The notes under the pieces are model-generated. The model saw only the letters and a list, made by a program, of their open reading frames with translations. It did no database searches and was not told where the DNA came from. A DNA stretch of 64,000 bases, taken from the NCBI RefSeq assembly GCF_009689585.1, contig NZ_AP018694.1:4145501-4209500 (forward strand), written 5' to 3'. The translations under genes were made by a program, and so were the position numbers. The DNA comes from Aquipluma nitroreducens. GTDB lineage: Bacteria > Bacteroidota > Bacteroidia > Bacteroidales > Prolixibacteraceae. Positions 1-9,037 of the stretch are shown here, piece by piece (position 1 is the stretch's first letter; each line of letters opens with the position of its first letter).

Positions 1-469
1 GTGCAACCGCAACACGCTGGCGTTGACCACCAGAAAGCTCATTCGGCTTGTGCTCAATACGATCAGCCAGACCAACTTCTGTCAAAATCTTTTCGGCTTT
101 TTCGATGCGCTGTTGTTTTTTCACACCGGCGTAAACCAGAGGCAACATCACATTTTCGAGAGCGGTATTTCTGGGCAGTAGATTAAATGTCTGGAAAACA
201 AAACCAATTTCTTTGTTCCGGATTTCGGCCAGTTCATCGTCCGATAAATGGCTTACATCTTGCTTGTTCAGTTCGTAGAATCCGCTGGTGGGAGTGTCAA
301 GACACCCGATTACGTTCATCATAGTCGATTTCCCGGAGCCTGAAGCACCCATGATGGCAACGTACTCTCCCCGGTTGATGTTAAGCGATACAGAGCGTAA
401 TGCTCTCACAATCTGAGTACCTACCTTGTAGTTTTTTACAATTTTTTCAAGCTTGATAACACTTTCCAT
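1..469 (-). CDS. ABC transporter ATP-binding protein (LolD/MacB type), C-terminus outside window
   Basis: The reading frame starts at an ATG at 469 and runs off the left edge, so about 156 residues are visible. It shows a Walker A motif (GASGSGKST, about residue 40), a Q-loop (VFQTFNLLP) and the ABC signature [12 protein letters not shown]. The order and the [19 protein letters not shown]-like start are those of the LolD/MacB/FtsE-like export ATPases, which pair with FtsX-type permeases for lipoprotein release or for efflux of peptides and drugs. The permease is not in the window, so the substrate is unknown. A TAGGTTTG box sits about 60 bases upstream. Confidence 0.9.
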   Translation of the reverse strand, partial: MESVIKLEKIVKNYKVGTQIVRALRSVSLNINRGEYVAIMGASGSGKSTMMNVIGCLDTPTSGFYELNKQDVSHLSDDELAEIRNKEIGFVFQTFNLLPRNTALENVMLPLVYAGVKKQQRIEKAEKILTEVGLADRIEHKPNELSGGQRQRVAVA

Positions 470-477
470 CTTTTGAA

Positions 478-505
478 TTGATTGGTTTGACTTGATTAGT
501 TTGAT
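478..505. repeat. 14-bp tandem dimer (two alternating heptamers)
   Basis: Two copies of a 14-mer, TTGATTGGTTTGAC and TTGATTAGTTTGAT, differ at two positions. Each can be read as two heptamers. The pair lies in the leader of the ABC ATPase gene. It belongs to the same class of period-7 repeats seen elsewhere in this window. Confidence 0.6.
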
Positions 506-528
506 TTAGCTTTTGTTTATTACAAATA

Positions 529-536
529 TCAAACCT
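529..536 (-). promoter_or_regulatory. Candidate -7 box of ABC ATPase gene
   Basis: The minus strand reads TAGGTTTG, a match to the Bacteroidota consensus TAnnTTTG, about 60 bases before the ATG at 469. No clear -33 TTTG was located. Confidence 0.45.
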
Positions 537-655
537 AATTTCAGACAAAATACACGAAATAAAAAATAAAACCGCAAAAACCTCGAATTGTTGCACGGAA
601 GGCCATCATTTAGCCAACCAGAAAAATCATCAGACCACAAAAAGGAGATAATTTT

Positions 656-663
656 TATCTTTG
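656..663 (+). promoter_or_regulatory. -7 box of recG, adjacent to the start codon
   Basis: TATCTTTG matches TAnnTTTG exactly, and only four bases separate it from the recG ATG. Since transcription in Bacteroidota starts a few bases after this box, the mRNA would be leaderless or nearly so. Confidence 0.6.
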
Positions 664-667
664 CCTT

Positions 668-2767
668 ATGTCAGAATTTCTGGATCAGGATATTAAATTT
701 TTACCTGGCGTCGGTCCACAGCGTGCCGAAATGCTCAAAAAGGAATTGAAGATTTTCACCTTCAACGATCTTCTGTATTATTTTCCTTACAAATACATCG
801 ACCGGACTAAGTTTTACCGCATTTCGGAAATCACCGGTAACATGCCCTACATTCAGTTAAAAGGGAGCATTGTCAGGTTTGAAACAACGGGTGAAGGTGC
901 TCGTCAGCGATTGATCGCCCATTTTCGTGACGAGTCGGGTGTGATGGAACTGCTGTGGTTTCAGGGCGTAAAATGGGTAAAGGAAAATGTCAAGGCCGGA
1001 GTTGAGTACATCGTTTTTGGGAAACCATCCATTTTCAACGGTAAAGTTAATATCGTTCATCCTGAGCTGGAACCGGCTGAAAACAAGCAAGTCTCGGTAG
1101 GAGTTTTTCAGGCGTATTACAATACTTCGGAAAAGATGAAGCAGAAATTTATGACGAGCAAAGCTCTGAATAAATTTCAATTCAATCTTTCGGCACTGAT
1201 AGAGGGCAAAATATTTGAAACACTTCCGCCATCTTTAATTTCCAAATTGAAGTTAATGCCTTTGCCGGTTGCGTTGCGACAGGTTCATTTTCCTGAAAAT
1301 CCAAATCTTCTGAAAAATGCCCTTTTTCGTCTGAAATTTGAAGAATTGTTTTACATCCAGCTACGCATACTTAGCCTGAAGCACAACAGGGAAGGCTCTT
1401 TTAAAGGATTTGTTTTTTCGAAGGTCGGATATAATCTCAATACATTTTTCAGCAATCACCTTCCGTTTGAGCTCACCAATGCGCAAAAGAAAGTGGTCAA
1501 GGAAATCCGCAAAGACATGGGCTCGGGCAAGCAGATGAACCGTTTGCTTCAGGGCGATGTGGGTAGCGGAAAAACGCTTGTTGCATTAATGACAGCTTTG
1601 ATTGCTTTCGACAATGGTTTTCAGGTTAGTTTGATGGCTCCGACTGAGATTCTGGCCAATCAGCACTACAATTCAATCAAAAAGATGACCGATGGGCTCG
1701 GAATCAATATTGCACTGTTAACCGGTTCGACAAAGAAAGCTAAGCGAACCATTATCCACGAACAATTGGAAGATGGCAGTTTGCAACTGCTAATTGGTAC
1801 TCATGCCCTGATTGAAGACAAGGTAAATTTTCAGAAATTGGGATTAGTCATTGTTGACGAGCAGCATCGTTTTGGAGTTGCCCAGCGCGCCAAACTCTGG
1901 AAAAAGAACGAATTTACTCCGCCACATGTATTGGTGATGACGGCTACTCCGATTCCGCGAACGTTGGCTATGACGGTTTATGGCGATCTGGATGTTTCGG
2001 TAATTGACGAGCTTCCACCTGGCCGGAAACCTATACAAACCTTGCATTATTATGAGAATCGCCGGAAGCAAGTCTACGATTTTATCCGTGAGCAAGTAAC
2101 CGTTGGGCGGCAGATTTACATCGTTTATCCGCTCATCAAAGAATCGGAGAAACTCGATTTGAAAAATGTGGAGAATGGATACGATTTGCTGAAACAGGTA
2201 TTTCCGCGGTATTCCATCAGTATGGTTCATGGCAAAATGAAACCTGCCGAAAAAGATGCCGAAATGCAACTTTTCAAAGAGGGCAAAACGCAGATCATGG
2301 TGGCTACAACCGTTATTGAAGTGGGTGTTGATGTCCCCAATGCTTCGGTGATGATCATCGAAAGTTCGGAACGATTTGGGCTTTCGCAGTTGCATCAGTT
2401 GCGGGGCAGGGTAGGACGCGGCGCCGAACAATCGTATTGTTTGTTGATGTCGTCGTACAAAATCAGCAACGAAAGCCGCAAACGACTCGAAACCATGGTG
2501 CGTACCAACGACGGATTTGAAATTGCCGAGGTTGACATGCAGTTGCGCGGACCTGGCGATCTGGAAGGAACCCAGCAAAGCGGTATCGGTTTCACCTTGA
2601 AAATAGCCAATCTGGGTCGCGATGGCGAAATTCTTCAACATGCCCGCAATCAGGCTTCCGACTTGCTCGACGAAGACCCCAAGCTTCAGAAACAGGAAAA
2701 CCAGATTCTGGTTTATCACTTGCTGAAAATGAAAAATACGGAGTTTAACTGGAGCTCCATCAGTTGA
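668..2767 (+). CDS. recG: ATP-dependent DNA helicase RecG
   Basis: A 699-residue superfamily 2 helicase that remodels stalled replication forks and branch-migrates Holliday junctions in the cytoplasm. The N-terminal wedge/OB region occupies about residues 1-250, the Walker A motif GDVGSGKT is at 296-303 and the DEQH box at 397-400. The helicase C half carries the ATTVIEVGVDVPNA and QLRGRVGRG motifs, and the length is normal for RecG. The start is supported by family N-termini (FLPGVGPQRA at 11-20), which makes the closeness of the promoter box upstream notable. It appears to be a single-gene transcription unit. Confidence 0.97.
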   Translation: MSEFLDQDIKFLPGVGPQRAEMLKKELKIFTFNDLLYYFPYKYIDRTKFYRISEITGNMPYIQLKGSIVRFETTGEGARQRLIAHFRDESGVMELLWFQGVKWVKENVKAGVEYIVFGKPSIFNGKVNIVHPELEPAENKQVSVGVFQAYYNTSEKMKQKFMTSKALNKFQFNLSALIEGKIFETLPPSLISKLKLMPLPVALRQVHFPENPNLLKNALFRLKFEELFYIQLRILSLKHNREGSFKGFVFSKVGYNLNTFFSNHLPFELTNAQKKVVKEIRKDMGSGKQMNRLLQGDVGSGKTLVALMTALIAFDNGFQVSLMAPTEILANQHYNSIKKMTDGLGINIALLTGSTKKAKRTIIHEQLEDGSLQLLIGTHALIEDKVNFQKLGLVIVDEQHRFGVAQRAKLWKKNEFTPPHVLVMTATPIPRTLAMTVYGDLDVSVIDELPPGRKPIQTLHYYENRRKQVYDFIREQVTVGRQIYIVYPLIKESEKLDLKNVENGYDLLKQVFPRYSISMVHGKMKPAEKDAEMQLFKEGKTQIMVATTVIEVGVDVPNASVMIIESSERFGLSQLHQLRGRVGRGAEQSYCLLMSSYKISNESRKRLETMVRTNDGFEIAEVDMQLRGPGDLEGTQQSGIGFTLKIANLGRDGEILQHARNQASDLLDEDPKLQKQENQILVYHLLKMKNTEFNWSSIS

Positions 2768-2787
2768 GGAAAAGTCTTTAGGAAAAA

Positions 2788-2843
2788 GTCATTTGTCATT
2801 AGAAAAGCGACACCCCACTTTCCTAATGACTATTGACTAATGA
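2788..2843. repeat. Inverted pair of heptamer repeats
   Basis: The left arm is GTCATTT GTCATTA. The right arm is CTAATGA CTATTGA CTAATGA, the reverse complement family. All units are exactly 7 bp. The arms can pair around a spacer rich in C and A, so this may also serve as a weak terminator after recG. The rest of 2768-3067 shows no gene. Confidence 0.6.
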
Positions 2844-3067
2844 TCTATATCCCGCAACTCTTGAAATTTTGTAATTCTATCCTCAATCCGAATACGAATC
2901 TGCCTGATAAACCTGATTTTCTTCAGGATGTGAAACAATTGTTTCATCTATATTTCGGTCCCTAAAATAAAATTAGTAACATGAAACGACCATGAGAAAA
3001 CCATTCTCACACAGAGAATGACTATTGGGGAGTTCCATGTGGCAATTAAAAATCAAATTATAGACAC

Positions 3068-4321
3068 ATGAAAAGAACAATTTGGATGGCAGGCTTGGCC
3101 GTTTCAATGGCCATTGGTAGTCAGGCTCAGAATGTAAGCAAAGGCAAAGTGATAACCGATGAAAAAGGCAAAGGTTTTTACTACGAATCAATCCTGAAGG
3201 ATGTGACTGCGGTTGAGGAAAAACTTTCGGAGAAAGAGCCTTTTGTGCGCTTTGTAATGGATCAGTCGGGAATGGATTTGCCGAACAATCCATCGCTTTA
3301 TACTACAGTATGGAGTAATCCAACCCAGTCGCAGGGAAATGCCGGTACCTGCTGGAGTTTTTCAACTACTTCGTTTTACGAATCGGAAGTGCTTCGCCAA
3401 ACTGGTAAAAAAGTGGAAATTTCTGAAATCTATTCGGCTTATTGCGAATACATCGAGAAAGCCAGGCGCTTCGTTCAAAAGCGTGGAAACTCTGTATTCT
3501 CGGAAGGTTCAGAAGGCAATGCTTTGTCGCGCATCATGAAAACTTACGGAGCTGTTCCGGATGAAGCCTACACCGGCTTAATTGATGGACGCAAATTTCA
3601 CAGCCATGCTAAAATGGTGGAAGAAATGACCGCCTTCCTGAATTCATTGAAAACATCGAACGCGTGGAACGAGGAATATGCGATAGAAACCATTAAATCA
3701 ATCATGAACCATTATATTGGAGTTCCTCCAACTCAGTTTGTGGTTGAAGGGAAAACTTATACTCCACAAACTTACCTGAAGGATTACCTAAAGCTGAATC
3801 CGGATGATTTTGTTGAAATTCTTTCGTACAAACAAGAACCTTACTGGCAACAGGTCGAATACAAAGTTCCTGACAACTGGTGGCACAGTAAAGATTATTA
3901 CAATGTTCCGCTCGACGATTTTATGGCAGCCTTGAAAAAAGCAGCAAAAAGTGGATATACTTTAAGTATTGGTGGCGATGTTTCGGAATCTGGATTCAGT
4001 CGCGAAACCAATTGCGCCATGATTCCTGATTACGATATTCCATCGGCTTACATCAACGAAGATGCCCGTCAGTTCCGCTTTTCGAACGAAACTACAACCG
4101 ATGACCATGGAATGCAATTGATCGGCTATCTCGAAAATTACAAAGGATTGGGTAAAGACTGGTACCTGATAAAAGATTCAAGTTCAGGCTCCCGGAATGT
4201 CGGACAGGACAATCCTAACTTTGGATATTATTTCTTCCATGAAGATTACATCAAACTAAAAATGATGGGATTTACGGTTCATAAAGATGCTGTAAAAGAT
4301 CTGCTGATGAAGTTTAAATAG
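3068..4321 (+). CDS. Secreted C1-family (bleomycin hydrolase/PepC-like) cysteine peptidase
   Basis: A 417-residue protein with a signal peptide (residues 1-20, ending SQAQ) predicts an envelope or secreted papain-fold peptidase. The oxyanion-hole Gln89 and nucleophile Cys95 lie in QGNAGTCWSF, and His347 lies in DDHGMQLIGY, as in bleomycin hydrolase and aminopeptidase C. The position where papain-like enzymes have the catalytic Asn (KNSW) reads IKDSS, so Asn is replaced by Asp370. It stands alone between recG and the ETF genes. Bleomycin hydrolases are usually cytosolic aminopeptidases, so the exported form points to peptide degradation outside the cytoplasm. Substrate unknown. Confidence 0.85.
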   Translation: MKRTIWMAGLAVSMAIGSQAQNVSKGKVITDEKGKGFYYESILKDVTAVEEKLSEKEPFVRFVMDQSGMDLPNNPSLYTTVWSNPTQSQGNAGTCWSFSTTSFYESEVLRQTGKKVEISEIYSAYCEYIEKARRFVQKRGNSVFSEGSEGNALSRIMKTYGAVPDEAYTGLIDGRKFHSHAKMVEEMTAFLNSLKTSNAWNEEYAIETIKSIMNHYIGVPPTQFVVEGKTYTPQTYLKDYLKLNPDDFVEILSYKQEPYWQQVEYKVPDNWWHSKDYYNVPLDDFMAALKKAAKSGYTLSIGGDVSESGFSRETNCAMIPDYDIPSAYINEDARQFRFSNETTTDDHGMQLIGYLENYKGLGKDWYLIKDSSSGSRNVGQDNPNFGYYFFHEDYIKLKMMGFTVHKDAVKDLLMKFK

Positions 4322-4355
4322 TTTAAAATTTCGGTGAATAGTATTAAAACAATGA

Positions 4356-4363
4356 TACTTTTG
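4356..4363 (+). promoter_or_regulatory. Candidate -7 box of the ETF operon
   Basis: TACTTTTG matches TAnnTTTG and lies 25 bases before the ETF-quinone oxidoreductase ATG. No convincing -33 element was found. Confidence 0.5.
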
Positions 4364-4388
4364 AAGACTTTTTTTTAAACTAAACACA

Positions 4389-6047
4389 ATGAACAATGAA
4401 AATGTGGTTTCAACAGATATTCTAATTATTGGGGGTGGTCCTTCAGGGTTGGCGGCATCCATTCATCTTGCCGACATTATCAGGCAAAAGGGGTTAAATC
4501 ACCGTATATTACTTATTGAAAAGGGAGGCTCAATCGGTAGCCATATTTTGTCGGGTGCTGTTATTAAAACCGATGTATTTAAACGGTTATTGCCTGATGT
4601 TGATTTCAGTGAAATTCCTTTTGATGCAAAAGTAACCAGCGATTCGACCATAATACTGAGCGAAAATGGTTCCTTTAAATTGCCATTTCATGTTCCATAC
4701 ATGAGCAACAGTGGCAATTACACGGCGTCTTTGGGGCAAATCTGTCGTTATTTGGCCCAGAAGGCCGAAGAAAAAGGAGTGGAAATTTATACCGGATTTT
4801 CGGTGAACGAGATTTTGTATCAAGACGGTAAAGTGATTGGTGCTAAAACCATCGATACCGGTATTGATCACCATGGCAATAAATTGGAGAATTTTCAACC
4901 CGGAACGCGTATCGAAGCCAAACTGACCATTTTTGCTGAAGGTACCAGAGGCCCGTTGACCAAGCGACTGATCGAAAAGTATGAACTGGATAAAGGCAAG
5001 AACTGCCAGATCTATTCGTTGGCATGTAAAGAATTGTGGAGTGTTCCGGAAGGAAATATCAAGCCTGGCGAAATATTCCACACCATGGGCTATCCGCTTA
5101 ACCTGAAAGAATTTGGCGGTGGTTTTATATACGGGCTGAACGGCAACAAAGTAGCTGTTGGCTTAGTCGTTGGGCTTGAATATGAAGACCCGACTTTCGA
5201 TACGCACGATGCTTTTCAGGCCTGGAAAACAACACCATTTGTCTCCAAATTCCTGAAAGGCGGAAAGCTGGTGGAATATGGTGCTAAAACTCTTACTGAA
5301 GGTGGTTATTATTCGATTCCTAAATTATATACTGATCATGCACTCATTGTAGGCGATGGCGCGGGGCTGGTGGCTATGCCTTCCTTAAAGGGAATTCATT
5401 TGAGCATTGAATCAGGAATGCTGGCAGCCAAAACTGCCGCAGAAGCATTGAGTAAAAACGATTTTTCGGAAAGTGTGCTGAGTCGGTATGAATTGTCGAT
5501 AAAAGACAGTTTGATTTACAAGGATATGTATCCGGTTCGTAATTTCAGGCAAGGTTTCTCAAAAGGACTGGTCGTTGGCTCGCTTCATTTTGGTACGCAA
5601 CTTATCAGTGGTGGAGCAGGCTTCTGCGGAAGGCTGAAATCGCACCCCGATCGGGAGGCCACCAAAACCCTCAGCGAGTTTAAAGGAGTACCCTTCAAAG
5701 AAAGGTTTAAAGGAAAACTGGATTTTGACAAGGTTCTGACCTTCGATAAAGCCACCAACGTCTTTTATTCAGGCGTTCATCACGATGAACAGCAATTGGT
5801 TCATGTCAAGGTTAATAATCCTGAATCATTTCAAACCATTAATATCAAGCAGTACGGAGCTCCGGAACAGTTCTTCTGTTCGTCGGAAGTGTATGAACTT
5901 CATACCGATAAGCTCGGGCATCAGGAATTACGGATACATGCCGAAAACTGTATGCATTGCAGAACCTGCGATATCAAAACACCTGGCGATGGAATTACCT
6001 GGATGCTTCCGAATGGTGGAAATGGTCCTGAATTTCAGAATATGTAA
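4389..6047 (+). CDS. Electron-transfer flavoprotein:quinone oxidoreductase (ETF-QO, FixCX-like)
   Basis: A 552-residue flavoprotein that passes electrons from ETF to the membrane quinone pool. The N-terminal FAD-binding motif is IIGGGPSGLAAS (about residues 13-24). The C-terminus carries the iron-sulfur domain with Cys497, Cys521, Cys524 and Cys527 (CMHCRTCDIK), the ligands for a 4Fe-4S cluster. It ends in the family-typical PNGGNGPEF. Length is normal for ETF-QO, which equals FixC fused to FixX. It is followed after 18 bases by the ETF itself, so the two are surely co-transcribed and partners. No acyl-CoA dehydrogenase is in the window, so the electron donor is unknown. Confidence 0.93.
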   Translation: MNNENVVSTDILIIGGGPSGLAASIHLADIIRQKGLNHRILLIEKGGSIGSHILSGAVIKTDVFKRLLPDVDFSEIPFDAKVTSDSTIILSENGSFKLPFHVPYMSNSGNYTASLGQICRYLAQKAEEKGVEIYTGFSVNEILYQDGKVIGAKTIDTGIDHHGNKLENFQPGTRIEAKLTIFAEGTRGPLTKRLIEKYELDKGKNCQIYSLACKELWSVPEGNIKPGEIFHTMGYPLNLKEFGGGFIYGLNGNKVAVGLVVGLEYEDPTFDTHDAFQAWKTTPFVSKFLKGGKLVEYGAKTLTEGGYYSIPKLYTDHALIVGDGAGLVAMPSLKGIHLSIESGMLAAKTAAEALSKNDFSESVLSRYELSIKDSLIYKDMYPVRNFRQGFSKGLVVGSLHFGTQLISGGAGFCGRLKSHPDREATKTLSEFKGVPFKERFKGKLDFDKVLTFDKATNVFYSGVHHDEQQLVHVKVNNPESFQTINIKQYGAPEQFFCSSEVYELHTDKLGHQELRIHAENCMHCRTCDIKTPGDGITWMLPNGGNGPEFQNM

Positions 6048-6065
6048 CCTTTAACGATTAGAACA

Positions 6066-8009
6066 ATGGCTTTAACAATTATAAGTTTAATCAAACAAGT
6101 ACCGCTTCCAACCGAAATGAGGATGGGAGAAGATGGGTTAATGGATCGGACAAAAGCGAAGTCAATCATCAATATCGACTGCCAGTTTGGTCTTGAAGCC
6201 GGGTTGCAGCTCAAAAAACAATATCCCGATGCCCGTTTGATTGCCTGTTCGATGGGGCCGCAATCTTTCGAAGTGGCGTTACGCACAGCAATTTCGATGG
6301 GGTACGACGAAGCTTTTTTGCTTTCGGACCGGAAACTGGGAGGTAGCGACACTTATGCAACTGGCTTGGCAATCTCGACCATGTTGAAACATTTAGGTTT
6401 TACAAAAGATTCGAAAGAACCTTTTATCATACTTGCCGGGCGGCAGACCAGTGATGGCGATACAGCCCATGTTCCTTCGCAGGTTGCCGAAAATATTGGC
6501 ATTCCGCAGGCCACTTTTGTGGAAAGCGTAAAAGCCGATGGCGAAGGAAATGTGATCGCTAAGCGTATTATCGAAGGTGGTTACCAGATGATGAAATTAC
6601 CTATGCCGTGTACCATTTCGCTGACACCCACCGGAATTCCGCCGCGTAAACCATCGCTTGTTGGCGCTATAAAAGCAAGGAATGCCAAAATTACTGTTTT
6701 TGGAATTGACGATATCGGTTTGGGAACCGAGAAAATCGGTTTGACCGGATCGCCTACTATCGTAGCTAATGTCGTGAATATTGTCAGCGAAAGAGCCCCG
6801 ATAACCATGTCATCTGGACACGATGAAGTGACTCTGGTTGATAACCTGATTGCCAACTTCAAAAAGGGCGGAAATGTGCTGGAGAAGAAAGAAAAGGTTG
6901 AAAAGAAAGTTTCGGAAGCTCCTGATTTCCCCTATTACGATAACCGGAATGGTGCAAAGGGCATCATCACCTGGGCCGAGATTGCAAATGGCAAAATTGC
7001 CCGTCCTTCAATCGAATTACTCACTCCGGCACGAAAGCTGGCCGATCAATTGGGAAACGATACCAAAATAATGACACTTCTGATCGGCAAAAATGTAAAA
7101 GATCAGGCACAAACGCTGTTTGAACATGGTTCGGATGAGGTGATTGTGGTTGAAGACGACCGGTTGGAAGAATACCTGGTTCTTCCATTTTCTTCCATTT
7201 TTGCTCAGGTAATCAAAGAACGAAATCCAGAAATCGCACTTTTTGCAGCTACAACTTCCGGACGTGAACTTGCACCGCGTATTGGGGTTAAAACCGGTAG
7301 TGGCGTTACAGCCGACTGCACCGGACTTGAAATTGGCGAATACGTAAACCGAAAAGAAAAGGTGATCAATAAACCGATCCTTTTTTCACGCCGACCCACC
7401 TATGGCGAAAGTAAACTGGCTACCATACTTGGATTTGTTTATCCCCAGATTTCAACTGCCCGTGCCGGAACCTTTGAAGTGCCGGCGCGCATGGAAGGAC
7501 GCACCGGTGTGTTGTCGACCTACAAGCCAATTCTGACAGACAAGGAATTTACGGTCGAAATTTTGCAAACCGTGCGGGGCGGAGGCGGTCTACAAAACTT
7601 GTTTGATGCAGATATTATCGTTTCAGGAGGAAGAGGAACCACTGGCGATGGACTGGAATTGGTTAAAAAACTGGCTGATGCATTGGTTCAAAAAGGAATA
7701 AAAGCCGAATGGGCTTGCAGCCGTGTTGTGGTTGATGAAGGTTATTCGGAATACGCGCGGCAGGTTGGGCAAACCGGCAAAACGGTCAGGCCGAAAGTAT
7801 ATGTCGCGATTGGGATTTCGGGGGCTATTCAGCACATCGCCGGAATGAAAGAGTCTGAAAAAATTATTGCCATCGATCATAACCCGAAAGCATCGATTTT
7901 CCATTTTGCCGATTTTGGTATCGTTGGCGAATACCAGGATATTTTACCTGAATTGATTGATCGGGTAAATGGTGGGTTCACTTTTGGGATTGAGCCGATA
8001 CGAAATTAA
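6066..8009 (+). CDS. Fused electron-transfer flavoprotein, beta-alpha (EtfB-EtfA) single chain
   Basis: One 647-residue frame contains both ETF subunits. Residues 1 to about 265 are EtfB-like (ISLIKQVP start, GRQTSDGDTAHVPSQVAENIG at 125-145). Residues 266-297 form a charged linker with KKEKVEKK. Residues from about 298 to 647 are EtfA-like, ending with the FAD-binding region (SGGRGTTGDG, VGQTGKTVRPKVYVAIGISG, IDHNPKASIFHFADFGIVG). Separate etfB and etfA genes are the norm. The DGDTAHV segment resembles beta subunits that bind a second FAD rather than AMP, which would fit an electron-bifurcating type, but this is inference. Directly downstream of ETF-QO. A strong hairpin terminator follows. 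Confidence 0.93.
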   Translation: MALTIISLIKQVPLPTEMRMGEDGLMDRTKAKSIINIDCQFGLEAGLQLKKQYPDARLIACSMGPQSFEVALRTAISMGYDEAFLLSDRKLGGSDTYATGLAISTMLKHLGFTKDSKEPFIILAGRQTSDGDTAHVPSQVAENIGIPQATFVESVKADGEGNVIAKRIIEGGYQMMKLPMPCTISLTPTGIPPRKPSLVGAIKARNAKITVFGIDDIGLGTEKIGLTGSPTIVANVVNIVSERAPITMSSGHDEVTLVDNLIANFKKGGNVLEKKEKVEKKVSEAPDFPYYDNRNGAKGIITWAEIANGKIARPSIELLTPARKLADQLGNDTKIMTLLIGKNVKDQAQTLFEHGSDEVIVVEDDRLEEYLVLPFSSIFAQVIKERNPEIALFAATTSGRELAPRIGVKTGSGVTADCTGLEIGEYVNRKEKVINKPILFSRRPTYGESKLATILGFVYPQISTARAGTFEVPARMEGRTGVLSTYKPILTDKEFTVEILQTVRGGGGLQNLFDADIIVSGGRGTTGDGLELVKKLADALVQKGIKAEWACSRVVVDEGYSEYARQVGQTGKTVRPKVYVAIGISGAIQHIAGMKESEKIIAIDHNPKASIFHFADFGIVGEYQDILPELIDRVNGGFTFGIEPIRN

Positions 8010-8044
8010 TTTGTTTTAGAACCAATCAATTCATTGTAATATAC

Positions 8045-8079
8045 AGAAGCAGCTTATCTTTGAGCTGCTTCTATTTTTT
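8045..8079 (+). terminator. Terminator of ETF operon with promoter box in its loop
   Basis: A perfect 10-bp stem, AGAAGCAGCT (8045-8054) with AGCTGCTTCT (8063-8072), is followed by ATTTTTTA. The 8-base loop, 8055-8062, is TATCTTTG. Confidence 0.8.
8055..8062 (+). promoter_or_regulatory. -7 box of Gate-domain gene, inside terminator loop
   Basis: TATCTTTG is an exact TAnnTTTG match 24 bases before the ATG at 8087. It coincides exactly with the loop of the upstream terminator hairpin. Confidence 0.55.
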
Positions 8080-8086
8080 AGGATAA

Positions 8087-9037
8087 ATGGGAAATAATAA
8101 CGATCTGAATATACAAGAAAGACTACTGAAATCTGTTAAAACGGCTCTTCCCCAAGGAATGAAAACGGCCATCTGGTTGTTGAAGCTGACCATCCCTGTT
8201 TCGTTTGCCGTTTTTCTGCTCGACTTCTTCGGAATACTGAACGTGATTGCCGGTTGGGTTGCTCCATTATTTAAACTGATCGGATTATCCGGACAAGCCT
8301 CGATCGTATTGATCACCAGTTTTTTTACCAATATCTATTCGGTAATAGCTGTTATGACCACTCTTGGTTTTGGGTTTCGTGAAGGAACTATTTTAGCAGT
8401 GATGTGCCTCATTTCGCATGCTTTAATTGTTGAAACAGCCATTCAGAAAAAAACAGGATCGTCGCCATGGAGAATGATTTTTACCCGCTTGTCAGCCAGT
8501 TTTATTGCTGCATTCATGTTGAACTTTATTCTTCCTGCTGAAGCAATTACTAATTCTGAAAATGTGGTTCGCTCGGTTGGCGAATTTACTCCGGCACTGA
8601 CCAATTGGCTTTCGAGCATGCTGGTGACAACAATTAAAATCGTTGTTCTGGTTAATTTACTACTGATAATACAGAAAATACTCAACGAATTTGGACTGAT
8701 TAAATGGATTTTGATGCCGTTTGTTCCCTTGTTGAAAGTAATGGGATTGCCTTCAAGTACTGGTTTTCTCTGGATAGTTGCCAATACGCTTGGTTTGGGC
8801 TACGGTGGAGCAATCATGATCAGTGAAACGGAAGAAGGAAAGCTGAGCCGCGATGACGCTGATTTACTGAATCACAACATTGCTATTTCGCACTCGCAAC
8901 TCGAAGATCCTCTTTTATTTGTGGCTGTTGGCTATCATTTCGGAATTTTAATCTGGCCCCGGATTTTACTCGCGATTATTTTTGTATGGATCAGACGATT
9001 TGAAATTTGGGTAAAGAAAAGCAAGAACCTGAAGTAA
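8087..9037 (+). CDS. Nucleoside-recognition (Gate) domain membrane protein
   Basis: A 316-residue polytopic protein with about eight hydrophobic segments and two Gate-type halves (around 35-140 and 185-310). Such domains occur in nucleoside transporters, FeoB and spore maturation proteins SpmA/SpmB. Conserved family features include the glycine-rich SLLLP-free transmembrane pairs, TSFFTNIYSVIAVMTTLG and ANTLGLGYGGAIM. It most likely transports or senses a small molecule in the inner membrane, but the substrate cannot be read from sequence. It probably has its own promoter inside the preceding terminator. No signal peptide. Confidence 0.8.
   Translation: MGNNNDLNIQERLLKSVKTALPQGMKTAIWLLKLTIPVSFAVFLLDFFGILNVIAGWVAPLFKLIGLSGQASIVLITSFFTNIYSVIAVMTTLGFGFREGTILAVMCLISHALIVETAIQKKTGSSPWRMIFTRLSASFIAAFMLNFILPAEAITNSENVVRSVGEFTPALTNWLSSMLVTTIKIVVLVNLLLIIQKILNEFGLIKWILMPFVPLLKVMGLPSSTGFLWIVANTLGLGYGGAIMISETEEGKLSRDDADLLNHNIAISHSQLEDPLLFVAVGYHFGILIWPRILLAIIFVWIRRFEIWVKKSKNLK

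Noticed and set aside
1844-2719. 291-residue frame on the minus strand opposite recG
   Set aside because: It lies completely within the strongly conserved recG gene in antisense and has no family features.
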